A stretch of 64,000 bases of DNA from Achromobacter sp. Marseille-Q4962 (GCF_943737005.1 NZ_CALSFU010000007.1:62001-126000); one strand, 5' to 3'. Shown: positions 24,258-33,671, counted from the stretch's first letter. The notes: a model not told the origin generated them from the letters alone. Numbers and translations: made by a program.

Positions 24258-25916
24258 CTACCTCGCGACCGCCTGCGCGTGGTCCGGCAGCAGGAAACGC
24301 GCCACCTCCCCCGCCAGCTGGGCCGCCTGCCGCTCCATGGACATCGCGGCCGCCGCGGTCTGCTCGACCAGCGCGGCGTTCTGCTGCGTCATGCGATCGA
24401 GCTCGTTGACCGCCTGGCTGATCTGGCGCACGCCGATGTCCTGCTCGCGCGCGCCGTTCGCGATCTCGCCGAGCAGGCGATTGACCTGCTGCGACGACTG
24501 CTCGATGTCGTTGATCATGGTGCCGGCCTCGGTCACGACCGACACGCCGCTGGCCACCTTGGACACGCTTTCGGAAATGAGCTTGCTCACTTCCTTCGCG
24601 GCGGCGGCCGTGCGCAGCGCAAGAGCGCGCACCTCGGCCGCGACGACCGCGAAGCCCCGGCCCTGCTCCCCAGCGCGCGCCGATTCCACGGCGGCGTTGA
24701 GCGCCAGGATGTTGGTCTGGAACGCAATGCCGTCGATGGTGCCGGCGATCTCGGCGATCTTGTTCGACGAGTCGCGTATCTGTTCCATGGTGCCCACCAC
24801 TTCGCGCATCACGCGGCCGCCGTCGGTGGCCACCTGGGCGTTCTGCAGCGCCATCCTGGCCGCTGCGCCGGTGTGCTGCGTGTTGTGGCTGATGGTCGAG
24901 GTGATCTCCTCCATCGCGGCCGCCGATGCTTCCAGGTCGCCCGCCGCATGCTCGGTCCGCGACGACAGATCGTTCGCGCCGGCGGCGATTTCCCGGGCGG
25001 AATACAGGATCTCGTCGCTGGATTCGCGCACATGCACCACCATGGTGCGCAGCGCGTTCTGCATGGCCAGCAGGTCCAGCATCAGCTCGGCCGCCTCGTC
25101 CTTGCCCCAGGGGCTCGGAGAAGTGGTGAGGTCGCCCGTGGCCATGGCGTGCAGATGGCGGCGCGTCTCTTTCAGACCGCCGTTCATCACGTGGTAGAAA
25201 CTCAGGAACAGATAGGCGCCGACGGCCACGGTCAGCAAGACCCAGAAGGCGGTCCAGGCGATCAGCGACCGCACGTTTTCCCAGACATCGTGCACGTACA
25301 CGCCCGAACCGAGCACCCAGCCCCAGGGCTCGAAGCCGCGCACGTACGAGATCTTGTCCTCGGCGTCCGGGTGATTGGGTTTGGCCCATTGGTAGCTCAC
25401 GAACCCCTGCCCGCCCCCGCTGCCCGTCTCGGCGAAGCGCCTGAAGACGTGCTCGCCCCGGGGATCCGTATACCCGCTCATGTCGCGCCCGTTGAGTTGC
25501 GGATTCACCGGGTGCATGACCATGCGCTGCCGGACGTCGTTGATCCAGAAGTACTCGCCCTGCTCGTAGCGCAGCGGCTCCAGCAGCGAAATCGCCAGCG
25601 TCTGCGCGGCCTCGCGGGTGAGCTTGCCCGCCGCCTCCATGCCGTGCGCGTATTGCAGCAGCCCGTAGGCGATCTCCACGTGCTGCCGCGTGGCGTTCAT
25701 GCGTTCCTGCATGGTCCGCTCGTACTGGCTGTGCAGCAGCCAGCTCACCAGGGCCAGCATCGGCGCCAGGAACACCAGCGAGATCAGGGCCGCCTTGGTG
25801 TTGAACCTGAGCTTGCGAAAGGCGCGAACCCCCGGAGCCCAAAGACCGTGATGCCTGAAGAATCCTTCATCCGCGGGCACCGAAGTCGCCACGGGCACAT
25901 ATTCTGCGGAGCTCAA
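24258..25916 (-). CDS. Methyl-accepting chemotaxis protein with single Cache domain
   Basis: A 552-residue chemoreceptor. A first membrane helix (about residues 42-62) leads into a periplasmic single-Cache domain (about 65-220; E-Q-G-E-Y-F-W-I-N-D and H-P-V-N-P-Q-L-N-G-R-D-M) typical of small-carboxylate sensors. A second helix (about 222-242), a HAMP-like linker and the signalling domain follow, the last with D-G-I-A-F-Q-T-N-I-L-A-L-N-A-A-V-E at the hairpin tip. No C-terminal CheR/CheB pentapeptide is present. The listed start is a TTG without an obvious ribosome site; an in-frame GTG a few codons later is possible. Ligand unknown. Confidence 0.9.
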   Translation of the reverse strand: MSSAEYVPVATSVPADEGFFRHHGLWAPGVRAFRKLRFNTKAALISLVFLAPMLALVSWLLHSQYERTMQERMNATRQHVEIAYGLLQYAHGMEAAGKLTREAAQTLAISLLEPLRYEQGEYFWINDVRQRMVMHPVNPQLNGRDMSGYTDPRGEHVFRRFAETGSGGGQGFVSYQWAKPNHPDAEDKISYVRGFEPWGWVLGSGVYVHDVWENVRSLIAWTAFWVLLTVAVGAYLFLSFYHVMNGGLKETRRHLHAMATGDLTTSPSPWGKDEAAELMLDLLAMQNALRTMVVHVRESSDEILYSAREIAAGANDLSSRTEHAAGDLEASAAAMEEITSTISHNTQHTGAAARMALQNAQVATDGGRVMREVVGTMEQIRDSSNKIAEIAGTIDGIAFQTNILALNAAVESARAGEQGRGFAVVAAEVRALALRTAAAAKEVSKLISESVSKVASGVSVVTEAGTMINDIEQSSQQVNRLLGEIANGAREQDIGVRQISQAVNELDRMTQQNAALVEQTAAAAMSMERQAAQLAGEVARFLLPDHAQAVAR

Positions 25917-26046
25917 CTGAATGCATCAAAATTTATCATTAAGTAAGAAAACGCGATCTTAGCTTGAGGCGCGGCGGCAAAGCGGAATTCAGGGGCCGGC
26001 TTGATGCGCGTCATCCGCCGTTGTCACGGCAAAACAACACCTGCGG

Positions 26047-26072
26047 AAAAAACCGCCGCGGACGCGGCGGCT
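26047..26072 (-). terminator. Terminator after the IclR gene
   Basis: On the minus strand CCGCCGCG and CGCGGCGG pair (26070-26063 with 26060-26053) around a two-base gap and are followed by six T residues, immediately after the IclR stop codon. Confidence 0.85.
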
Positions 26073-26870
26073 TCACCCTCCCGAAATGCCGTAGGCCGTG
26101 TTCAGCAGTTGCGGCACGATCTCCCTGGCCATGCGTTGCGGGGGATAGGCGTCGGTCGCCGCCGTGACATTGATGGCCGCGCGCGGCAGCCCGGGCTCGT
26201 CGCGCAGCAGCACGGCCGCCCCGATCTGGTTGAGCAGGACCTGGTCTTCGGCAAGCGCATACCCCTGCTCGCGCGCCCGCGCGATTTCGCCCGCCAGCGC
26301 GGCGCGGTCGGTCACTGTGCGCACGGTATAGGGCTGGATGTCGGCCCGCTCCAGATACTCGCGCACCGCGTCATCGCCGCGCTGCGACAGCAGCATGCGG
26401 CCCGCGCTGTTGCACCAGGCCGGCATGCGCCGCCCGGGCAGCATTTCCGCCAGCGTGAGCTGGCGGCTCGGCAGGCGCAGCAGATAGATCATGTCGCCGC
26501 CGTCGAGCACGCTCATGTTCACCGCCAGCCCGCAGCGCTCGCGCAATGCCACCAGATGCGGCGCCGCCCGCGACACCAGCCGGTCGCTGCGCAGGAAGAA
26601 ATAGCCCAGCTCCACGACGCGCGGCGTCAGCACGTAGCGCCGGGTCTGCGGGTCTTTCCCGAGGTAGCCCATGCGCTCCCAGGTGTGCGTGAAACGCTGC
26701 GCCGCGCTTTTGCCCAGCCCGGTAATCTGCCCGATCTCGGTCAGCCCCAGGGATTCGCGCGTGTTCCGAAACGCCTCGAGCACCCGCATCGCCTTGGGCA
26801 GGGAAGCAATGTAGAGCGGATCGCGCGGCCCGCCGCCCTCGGGCGGATCGTCTTCCAGTCTGTCGGTCAT
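26073..26870 (-). CDS. IclR family transcriptional regulator
   Basis: A 265-residue regulator with an N-terminal winged helix-turn-helix (about 20-85; A-M-R-V-L-E-A-F, L-T-E-I-G-Q-I-T-G-L-G-K-S-A-A-Q-R-F) and a C-terminal IclR effector domain (about 100-260; A-A-P-H-L-V-A-L-R-E-R-C-G-L-A-V-N and W-C-N-S-A-G-R-M-L-L). It diverges from the amidase/Bug operon, with a perfect 16-bp palindrome between them, so it is the probable regulator of amide uptake and breakdown. The effector is not deducible. Confidence 0.9.
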   Translation of the reverse strand: MTDRLEDDPPEGGGPRDPLYIASLPKAMRVLEAFRNTRESLGLTEIGQITGLGKSAAQRFTHTWERMGYLGKDPQTRRYVLTPRVVELGYFFLRSDRLVSRAAPHLVALRERCGLAVNMSVLDGGDMIYLLRLPSRQLTLAEMLPGRRMPAWCNSAGRMLLSQRGDDAVREYLERADIQPYTVRTVTDRAALAGEIARAREQGYALAEDQVLLNQIGAAVLLRDEPGLPRAAINVTAATDAYPPQRMAREIVPQLLNTAYGISGG

Positions 26871-26943
26871 GGGAGTGCCTCGTTTACCCGGATTGCGGCG
26901 CCTGGCGTCCGGACGGTTAAATATTGATTAACAGTACTATGTA

Positions 26944-26959
26944 TTGTATTGCAATACAA
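26944..26959. promoter_or_regulatory. Perfect 16-bp palindrome, putative IclR operator
   Basis: TTGTATTGCAATACAA is a perfect inverted repeat in a distinctly AT-rich patch, 29 bases before the amidase ATG and about 75 bases from the divergent IclR start. Position suggests control of one or both genes; binding by this IclR is inferred. Confidence 0.65.
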
Positions 26960-26988
26960 GTGCCGAAAAACTCTAGCCGAGGACATCC

Positions 26989-28407
26989 ATGAGCTGGCAA
27001 ACCCTGTGCAGCATGACGGCGACCCAGATGCGCGCCGAGATCGCCGCGGGACGGCTGAGCGCCCGCGAACTGACCGAAGCCCATCTGGAATCGATCGCGC
27101 AGCGCAATTCCGCCGTCAATGCCGTGGTGACGGTGGATCCCGAGGGCGCCCTGGCGCAAGCGCGCGCCGCCGACCAAGCCCAGGCCGCCGGCCGGGCGCT
27201 GGGCCTGCTCCATGGCCTGCCCGTCGCGCACAAAGACTGCTTTCTCACGGAAGGCATGCGCACGACCTGGGGTTCGCCCATCCACGCCGGCTTCGTTCCC
27301 GCGCAGTCCAGCCTGATTGTCGCGCGCCAGCGCGCCGCCGGCGCCATTACCCTGGGCAAGACCAACATGCCCGAATTCGGCGCCGGCTCGCAGACCTACA
27401 ACCCGGTATTCGGCGCCACGCACAACCCCTATGATCCTTCCCGCACCGCGGGCGGCAGCAGCGGCGGCGCGGCCGCCGCGCTGGCCTGCCGGCTGCTGCC
27501 CCTGGCCGACGGCACCGACATGGGCGGCTCGCTGCGCAATCCGGCCAGCTTCTGCAACGTCGTGGGCCTGCGCCCCTCGCCGGGCCGCGTGCCCCTGTGG
27601 CCCAATGCGGCCGCCTACAACACGCTGACGGTCGCCGGGCCCATGGCCCGCACCGTTGCCGACGCCGCCCTGTATCTCGCCGCGATGGCCGGCCCCGATG
27701 CGCGAGATCCGCTTTCCATCGACCAGGACCCGGCACGCTTTCTGGGCGCGCTGGAACGCGATTTCGCCGGCACGCGCGTGGCCTACGCCCCCGACTGGGG
27801 CGGCCTGCCCACCGAACCGCGCGTGCGCCAGGTGCTCGACGGCCGATTGGGGGTCTTCGCCTCGCTGGGCTGCGAGATTGTCGAGGCCTGCCCCGATTTC
27901 ACCGGCGCCGACAGCGCCTTCCACGCCTTGCGCGGGCTGGCTTTCGCCACTACGCAGGGCCAGGCCCTGGCGCGCGAGCGCGCGCGCATGAAAGACACCG
28001 TCGTCTGGAACATCGAGCTGGGCCTGCAGCAATCGGGCGCCGCGCTCGCGCAGGCCGAGCGCGACCGCGCGGCGCTCTTCGCTCGCATGCATGCCTTCAT
28101 GCAGGACCACGACTATCTCGTCGGCGCGGTCAGCCAGGTTGCCCCCTTCCCGGTCGACGAACCCTATGTGCGCGAGATCGATGGCGTGCCCATGGGGAAC
28201 TACATCGACTGGATGCGCTCCGGCTATTACCTCTCGCTGACCGGGCATCCGGCGATCTCGGTGCCATGCGGCTTCACGCCCGACGGGCTGCCCGTGGGCA
28301 TCCAGATCGTGGGCCGCTATCGCGATGAGCTGGGCGTACTGCGCCTGGCGCACGCCTTCGAGCAGGCCACGGAATGCTGGCGCAGGGCGCCCGCGGGCAT
28401 GGCCTGA
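26989..28407 (+). CDS. Amidase (amidase-signature family)
   Basis: A 472-residue hydrolase of the amidase-signature family, splitting a carboxamide to acid and ammonia. The Ser-Ser-Lys triad is visible: Lys in G-L-P-V-A-H-K-D, the cis-Ser in G-G-S-S-G-G-A-A-A-A-L and the nucleophile Ser in D-M-G-G-S-L-R-N-P-A. G-K-T-N-M-P-E-F-G-A-G-S also matches. It starts just downstream of the palindrome and precedes a Bug receptor by 69 bp, an arrangement often seen in this group where receptor and enzyme share a ligand. The specific amide is unknown. Confidence 0.93.
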   Translation: MSWQTLCSMTATQMRAEIAAGRLSARELTEAHLESIAQRNSAVNAVVTVDPEGALAQARAADQAQAAGRALGLLHGLPVAHKDCFLTEGMRTTWGSPIHAGFVPAQSSLIVARQRAAGAITLGKTNMPEFGAGSQTYNPVFGATHNPYDPSRTAGGSSGGAAAALACRLLPLADGTDMGGSLRNPASFCNVVGLRPSPGRVPLWPNAAAYNTLTVAGPMARTVADAALYLAAMAGPDARDPLSIDQDPARFLGALERDFAGTRVAYAPDWGGLPTEPRVRQVLDGRLGVFASLGCEIVEACPDFTGADSAFHALRGLAFATTQGQALARERARMKDTVVWNIELGLQQSGAALAQAERDRAALFARMHAFMQDHDYLVGAVSQVAPFPVDEPYVREIDGVPMGNYIDWMRSGYYLSLTGHPAISVPCGFTPDGLPVGIQIVGRYRDELGVLRLAHAFEQATECWRRAPAGMA

Positions 28408-28476
28408 GCGCCGCACCGCCGGCGAAGATTTCCACACGCGGAGCCCGGCTCCGCTTCTCAAGGGGAGAGCAGTCCA

Positions 28477-29454
28477 ATGTTGCGCAGATTTTTCCAACGC
28501 CTGGCCCTCGCCGCCATGGCAGCCGTGGCCATGGCGCCCGCGCACGGCCACGCCCAGTCCGGCTGGCCGGCAAAGCCCGTCACGCTCATCGTGCCCTTTC
28601 CGCCCGGCGGCTCCACCGACGTGCTGGCGCGCCTGTTCGCCGCCAAACTGGGCGACCGGCTGGGCCAGAGCGTGGTCGTGGAGAACCGCCCGGGAGCCAA
28701 TACCGGCATCGGCGCTGCGGCCGTGGCGCGCGCGGCGCCCGACGGCTACACGCTGCTCATCACGGGCGCGCCCACCTTCACCACCAATTCGCTGCTCTAC
28801 CCCAATCTGGGCTATGACCCGATCAAGAGCTATGAATACGTCGCCATCGCGGGCAGCGCGCCGTTCGTGATCCTCACCAACCCGCAGACCGGCCTGTCCA
28901 ACGTAGCGGACATCGTCAAGCAGTCCGCCGCCGGGCCGTTGAGCTTCGGCTCTTTCGGCACGGCGTCCACGCCCCACCTGGCCGGCGAATTCCTGGCGCA
29001 GCGCACGGGCGCGAAACTGCTGCACGTGCCCTATCGCGGCAGCGCGCCGGCCATGACGGACCTGATCGGCAACCAGATCCCGCTGTCCATCGACACCCTG
29101 GTCGCGGCCTTGCCGCAGATCCGCGCGGACAAGGTCCGCGCGCTTGCCGTCACGGGCGCCGAACGCGCCCGGCTGCTGCCGCAAGTGCCCACCGTCATGG
29201 AGTCCGGCGTCGCGGGCTATGACTTCATCACGTGGTACGGCATCGCCGCGCCGCGCGGCACGCCCGCCCCCGTCGTCGAACGCCTGTCGCGGGAAGTGAA
29301 GGCCATGCTGGCCGACGCGGATACGCCGCAGAAGATGCGCGATCTGGGCTTCGATCCCTTCTATGCCGACGCGCAGGCGTTCCGCGCCCGCGTGAAGCAG
29401 GAACTCGAACGCAATGCGGGCGTAATCAAGGCGGCGGGAATCAAGCCGGAATAG
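28477..29454 (+). CDS. Bug-type periplasmic binding receptor (TctC family)
   Basis: A 325-residue tripartite-tricarboxylate-type receptor. It has a Sec signal peptide (about 1-26) and the family marks W-P-A-K-P-V-T-L-I-V-P-F-P-P-G-G-S-T-D and V-V-V-E-N-R-P-G-A-N, plus H-V-P-Y-R-G-S-A-P-A in the middle. Bug proteins are very abundant in Bordetella and usually lack adjacent membrane components, as here. Being co-directional with the amidase, it probably captures the same amide or its acid product. Confidence 0.93.
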   Translation: MLRRFFQRLALAAMAAVAMAPAHGHAQSGWPAKPVTLIVPFPPGGSTDVLARLFAAKLGDRLGQSVVVENRPGANTGIGAAAVARAAPDGYTLLITGAPTFTTNSLLYPNLGYDPIKSYEYVAIAGSAPFVILTNPQTGLSNVADIVKQSAAGPLSFGSFGTASTPHLAGEFLAQRTGAKLLHVPYRGSAPAMTDLIGNQIPLSIDTLVAALPQIRADKVRALAVTGAERARLLPQVPTVMESGVAGYDFITWYGIAAPRGTPAPVVERLSREVKAMLADADTPQKMRDLGFDPFYADAQAFRARVKQELERNAGVIKAAGIKPE

Positions 29455-29460
29455 CGCCCT

Positions 29461-29485
29461 GGCGATGCGCCCGGCGCGCATCGCC
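29461..29485. terminator. Hairpin after the Bug receptor gene
   Basis: GGCGATGCGC pairs perfectly with GCGCATCGCC around a five-base loop, six bases after the stop codon. No T run follows on the plus strand, so it may act as a weak terminator or as an mRNA end-protecting hairpin. Confidence 0.5.
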
Positions 29486-29556
29486 AAAGATGCATGAGGT
29501 GGCGGCAACGCAACAAAGAACGGACCGCCGGCACGGCCCGCGCGGGCCATAACGCA

Positions 29557-29584
29557 TTGCGCTGCGGGCCGGGTGGTATATAGT
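29557..29584 (+). promoter_or_regulatory. Possible sigma-70 promoter for the dehydrogenase operon
   Basis: TTGCGC, 16 bases, TATAGT lies about 65 bases before the ATG of the subunit 3 gene. The -10 is good and the -35 partial. Confidence 0.4.
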
Positions 29585-29647
29585 GAAGCGGTCCTGTCGC
29601 TGATTCCGCAGCAGCGGAATGAGTGTCTGTCTTGCGCCATCTCCGCC

Positions 29648-30400
29648 ATGAATGACAATGACAGCATAGGTAACCCGGGGCGCCGCGCCTTTTTCAGAAA
29701 GTCGCTTCCGCTCATCCCCGCCACGGCGCTGGCCGCCTCGGGCGGCGCCCTCGCAGCGCCAGTCCCCGCCCCCCTGCCCGAAGTTCCCGGACCGGCGGTG
29801 GATCCCTCCCTGGCCAATGCCGCCAAATACCAGCCCCGGTTCTTCACCACCGAGGAATACCGCTTTCTCCAGGCCGCGGCGGCCCGCCTGATCCCCAAGG
29901 ACGAACTGGGCCCGGGCGCGCTGGAAGCGGGCGTGCCCGAGTTCATCGACCGCCAGATGGGAACCGCATACGCGGCCGGCGGCCTGTGGTACATGCAAGG
30001 CCCCTTCGCGCCCGATGCGCCCAGAGAAATGGGCTATCAGCTCAAGCTCAGTCCCCGCGAGGTGTATCGCCTGGGCATCGCGGCGGCCGATCGGTGGTGC
30101 GCCCGGAAGCTGGGCAAGGCATTTGCCGAACTGGGTCCGCAAGAGCAGGACCAGGCGCTGGCCGCCATGGAAAAAGGCATAGACGGTTTCGAGCACCTGC
30201 CCTCGTCCACGTTCTTCTCCATGCTCTGGACCAACACGCGGGAGGGCTTTTTCAGCGATCCCATGCACGGCGGCAACAAAGGCATGGCGGGTTGGAAGCT
30301 CATCAATTTTCCCGGCGCGCGCGCCGACTTCATGGACTGGATCGAGCGCGACGAGAAGTACCCCCAACCCCCGGTTTCCATACGCGGCGCAAGAGGATAG
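29648..30400 (+). CDS. Gluconate 2-dehydrogenase-type subunit 3, Tat-exported
   Basis: A 250-residue small subunit. It begins with a Tat-like signal (G-R-R-A-F-F-R-K-S at about residues 10-18, then a hydrophobic stretch ending A-L-A-A-P). The body has F-F-T-T-E-E-Y-R-F-L-Q-A-A-A-A-R-L-I-P, V-P-E-F-I-D-R-Q-M and G-F-F-S-D-P-M-H-G-G-N-K, the marks of the gluconate 2-dehydrogenase subunit 3 family. It chaperones or tethers the flavin subunit for export. The ATG at 29648 places the twin-Arg motif correctly. The GMC gene follows after three bases. Confidence 0.92.
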   Translation: MNDNDSIGNPGRRAFFRKSLPLIPATALAASGGALAAPVPAPLPEVPGPAVDPSLANAAKYQPRFFTTEEYRFLQAAAARLIPKDELGPGALEAGVPEFIDRQMGTAYAAGGLWYMQGPFAPDAPREMGYQLKLSPREVYRLGIAAADRWCARKLGKAFAELGPQEQDQALAAMEKGIDGFEHLPSSTFFSMLWTNTREGFFSDPMHGGNKGMAGWKLINFPGARADFMDWIERDEKYPQPPVSIRGARG

Positions 30401-30403
30401 CCC

Positions 30404-32191
30404 ATGGCCACGACCCTGAAAAAGACCGACGTGGTGGTGCTGGGCTTCGGCTGGACGGGCGCCATCATGGCCAAGGAACTCACCGAGGCCGGCCTGTCGG
30501 TGGTGGCGCTGGAGCGCGGCCCCATGCGCGACACCTATCCCGACGGCGTCTACCCGCAGACCATGGACGAACTCACGTACAACTCGCGCAAGAAGCTGTT
30601 CGTGGACGTATCCAAGGAAACCGTGACCATCCGCCACACCAGCAAGGACACCGCCCTGCCCAACCGCCAGCTCGGGGCCTTCCTGCCGGGCAACGGCGTG
30701 GGCGGAGCCGGCCTGCACTGGTCCGGCGTGCACTTCCGGGTCGACCCCATGGAGCTGCGCATGCGCAGCCACTACGAAGAACGCTACGGCAAGGACTTCA
30801 TCCCCGAAGGCATGACCATCCAGGACTTCGGCGCCACGTACGAAGAGTTGGAGCCTCACTTCGATTTCGCCGAGAAAGTCTTCGGCACGTCGGGCACGGC
30901 CTGGACCGTCAACGGCAAAAAGGTGGGCGAAGGCAAGGGCGGCAATCCTTTCGCGCCCGACCGCTCCAGCGACTTTCCGCTGCCGGCGCAGAAGAACTCG
31001 GTGTCGGCCATGCTGTTCGGCAAGGCGGCCGAAGCGGTGGGCTACCACCCCTACAACATGCCTTCGGCCAATACCTCGGGCCCCTACACCAACCCCTACG
31101 GCGCGCAGATGGGGCCCTGCAATTTCTGCGGTTTCTGTAGCGGCTATGCCTGTTATATGTATTCCAAGGCATCGCCCAACGTGAACATCCTGCCCGCGCT
31201 GCGGCTGGAGCCGCGCTTCGAGCTGCGCACCCATTGCCAGGTCCGGCGCATCAACCTGGCGCCCGACGGCAAGACCGCCACCGGCGTGACCTACGTGGAC
31301 GCGGCCGGGCAGGAAGTGGTGCAGCCCGCCGACATCGTGGCGGTGTGCATGTTCCAGTTCAACAACGTGCGCATGCTGCTGCTGTCCGGCGTGGGCAAGC
31401 CCTACGACCCGGACACCGGCACCGGCGTGGTGGGCCGCAATTTCGCCTACCAGAACATGGCCACCATCAAGGTCTTCTTCGGCAAGGACCAGCACTACAC
31501 CAATCCCTTCATGGGCGCGGGCGGCAACGGCATCGCGGTCGATGATTTCAACGCCGACAACTTCGACCACGGGCCGGCAGGCTTTGTCGGCGGTTCGCCG
31601 TTCTGGGTCAACCAAGCAGGCACCAAGCCGATCTCCGCCTCGGTCGCGCCGCCCGGCACGCCCGGCTGGGGCAGCGGCTGGAAGAAAGCCATGGCCGACT
31701 ACTACGAGCACCACGTCTCCATGGACGCGCACGGCGCGCACCAGAGCTACCGGGCCAACTACCTCAGCCTGGACCCCACCTACAAGGACGCCTGTGGCGA
31801 TCCGCTGCTGCGCATGACCTTCGACTGGCAGCCCAACGACATCAAGATGAACCTGTTCATGCAGGAGAAAATGGCCGCCATCGCGCGCGCCATGGGGGGC
31901 AAGGCCATCGGCGTGTCGGGCAAGCAGGAAGGCGCCCGTTTCGACACCTCCAGCTACCAGACCACCCACTTGAACGGCGGCGCCATCATGGGCGTTGATC
32001 CGCGCACCAGTGTGGTCAACCGCTATCTGCAGTGCTGGGACGTGCACAACGTCTTCGTGCTGGGGGCCTCGGCCTTTCCGCAAGGGCTGGGCTACAACCC
32101 CACGGGGCTGGTGGCCGCGCTCGCGTACTGGTCGGCCAGGGCCATCCGCGAACAGTACCTGAAGCGCCCCGGCGCGCTGCTGAAGGCATGA
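30404..32191 (+). CDS. GMC-type flavoprotein dehydrogenase large subunit (gluconate 2-dehydrogenase-like)
   Basis: A 595-residue FAD enzyme. The N-terminal Rossmann motif is L-G-F-G-W-T-G-A-I-M-A-K-E-L, followed by V-A-L-E-R-G-P; N-G-V-G-G-A-G-L-H-W-S-G is the second FAD segment. A cysteine-rich patch, C-N-F-C-G-F-C-S-G-Y-A-C, resembles the unusual iron-sulfur-binding region of membrane-bound GMC dehydrogenases. The C-terminal H-L-N-G-G-A-I-M-G and G-Y-N-P-T-G-L-V carry the active-site region. It would oxidise a sugar acid or alcohol in the periplasm and pass electrons to the cytochrome encoded next. True substrate unknown. Confidence 0.92.
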   Translation: MATTLKKTDVVVLGFGWTGAIMAKELTEAGLSVVALERGPMRDTYPDGVYPQTMDELTYNSRKKLFVDVSKETVTIRHTSKDTALPNRQLGAFLPGNGVGGAGLHWSGVHFRVDPMELRMRSHYEERYGKDFIPEGMTIQDFGATYEELEPHFDFAEKVFGTSGTAWTVNGKKVGEGKGGNPFAPDRSSDFPLPAQKNSVSAMLFGKAAEAVGYHPYNMPSANTSGPYTNPYGAQMGPCNFCGFCSGYACYMYSKASPNVNILPALRLEPRFELRTHCQVRRINLAPDGKTATGVTYVDAAGQEVVQPADIVAVCMFQFNNVRMLLLSGVGKPYDPDTGTGVVGRNFAYQNMATIKVFFGKDQHYTNPFMGAGGNGIAVDDFNADNFDHGPAGFVGGSPFWVNQAGTKPISASVAPPGTPGWGSGWKKAMADYYEHHVSMDAHGAHQSYRANYLSLDPTYKDACGDPLLRMTFDWQPNDIKMNLFMQEKMAAIARAMGGKAIGVSGKQEGARFDTSSYQTTHLNGGAIMGVDPRTSVVNRYLQCWDVHNVFVLGASAFPQGLGYNPTGLVAALAYWSARAIREQYLKRPGALLKA

Positions 32192-32201
32192 GGAGCGGAC
32201 C

Positions 32202-33671
32202 ATGATGCAAGCACGCGACGGCCGCGCCGCGCATCCGTGGGCCCGGCCGCTGGCCGCCCTGGGCGCGGCGGGCGCGGCGGCCCTTTGCGCCGCCGCGGGC
32301 CTGACCTGGGCGAGAATGCCGGGCCCCGCGGCCGGCGGCGCGAGCAACGTGCCCGCGCCGCAGGGCCAGACGGGGCCGCAGCCCATGATCTCCGCTGCGC
32401 CGCATGCGCCCCCGCCCGCCAACGACGGGGCCACTTCCAGCGACCCGCTGGTGCGCGGCGCCTACCTGGCGCGCATGGGAGACTGCGTGGCCTGCCACAC
32501 CGCCCCGGGCGGCAAGCCTTACGCGGGCGGCCTGCCGATGGCCTCGCCCATCGGCACGCTGTACTCCACCAACATCACGCCCGACGCCAAGACCGGCATC
32601 GGCGGCTACAGCTTCGAAGACTTCGACCGGGCCGTGCGCGAGGGCGTATCGCGCGACCGGGGCAGCCTCTACCCCGCCATGCCCTACCCGTCCTATGCCC
32701 GGCTGAGCGAGCAGGACATGCGCGACCTGTACGCCTACTTCATGAAAGGCGTCGCACCGGTGGAGCATGCGGTGCCCGACAACGACATCCCGTGGCCGCT
32801 TTCCATGCGCTGGCCGCTGGCCGTCTGGCGCATGCTGTTCGCGCCCGACGCCGACGAGGTCCAGGCCAAGGCCGACGCCGTCTCGCCGCAGGCCGACCCC
32901 AAGCTGCGCGGCGCCTACCTGGTCGAGGGCCTGGGACACTGCGGCTCGTGCCATACGCCGCGCGCCTTCACCATGCAGGAAAAGGCCCTCACCGACAGCG
33001 ACCCCGTCTACCTGAGCGGCGGCGACGCCCCCATCGACGGCTGGATCGCCAAGAGCCTGCGCGGCGAAGCCGCCGACGGCCTGGGCCGCTGGTCGGAACA
33101 GGACATCGTCGATCTGCTGAAGACCGGGCGCAACAACCAGACCGCCGTCTTCGGCGGCATGAGCGACGTCATCCGCCACAGCACGCAATACCTGAGCGAC
33201 CGGGATCTGCGGGCCATCGCCGTGTACCTGAAGGCCCTGTCGCCGCGCGAACCGGGCCGCGGCGACCCCGCCTACGCCGCCAGCCCGGACACCGCCAACG
33301 CCCTGTGGAAGGGCGACGCGCGCGCGCGCGGCGCCGCCCTGTACCTGGACAATTGCGCCGCGTGCCACCGTTCCGACGGCAAGGGCTATGCGCAGGTGTT
33401 CCCGGCCCTGGCGGGCAACAGCGCCGTGCTCGCGGCCGACCCGCGCAACGTGATAGGCATCGTGCTCCAGGGCCACGAGGTGCCGGCCACCGCCACGCGG
33501 CCTTCCACCTTCACCATGCCGGCCTTCGGCTGGCGGCTGACGGACCAGCAGGTTGCCGACATCGCGACCTTCGTGCGCGCTAGCTGGGGCAACCAGGCCG
33601 GGGCGGTGGACAGCGGCGCGGTCCGCAACGTGCGCAGCGGGCAGCAGGAAGCCGCGTCGTCATCGCAATAG
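32202..33671 (+). CDS. Triheme cytochrome c subunit of the membrane dehydrogenase
   Basis: A 489-residue membrane-anchored cytochrome. After a hydrophobic N-terminal helix (about residues 14-35) there are three heme c motifs: C-V-A-C-H, C-G-S-C-H and C-A-A-C-H, each in its own cytochrome domain with methionine-containing loops downstream. This is the standard third subunit for alcohol, gluconate and related dehydrogenases, moving electrons to ubiquinone or a terminal oxidase. It starts 10 bp after the GMC gene. The tail is Gln/Ser-rich without a second anchor. Confidence 0.93.
   Translation: MMQARDGRAAHPWARPLAALGAAGAAALCAAAGLTWARMPGPAAGGASNVPAPQGQTGPQPMISAAPHAPPPANDGATSSDPLVRGAYLARMGDCVACHTAPGGKPYAGGLPMASPIGTLYSTNITPDAKTGIGGYSFEDFDRAVREGVSRDRGSLYPAMPYPSYARLSEQDMRDLYAYFMKGVAPVEHAVPDNDIPWPLSMRWPLAVWRMLFAPDADEVQAKADAVSPQADPKLRGAYLVEGLGHCGSCHTPRAFTMQEKALTDSDPVYLSGGDAPIDGWIAKSLRGEAADGLGRWSEQDIVDLLKTGRNNQTAVFGGMSDVIRHSTQYLSDRDLRAIAVYLKALSPREPGRGDPAYAASPDTANALWKGDARARGAALYLDNCAACHRSDGKGYAQVFPALAGNSAVLAADPRNVIGIVLQGHEVPATATRPSTFTMPAFGWRLTDQQVADIATFVRASWGNQAGAVDSGAVRNVRSGQQEAASSSQ

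Noticed and set aside
26917-29994. A 1025-codon minus-strand frame over amidase and Bug genes
   Set aside because: His/Arg/Gly-rich composition typical of antisense in GC-rich DNA; both plus-strand genes have clear families.
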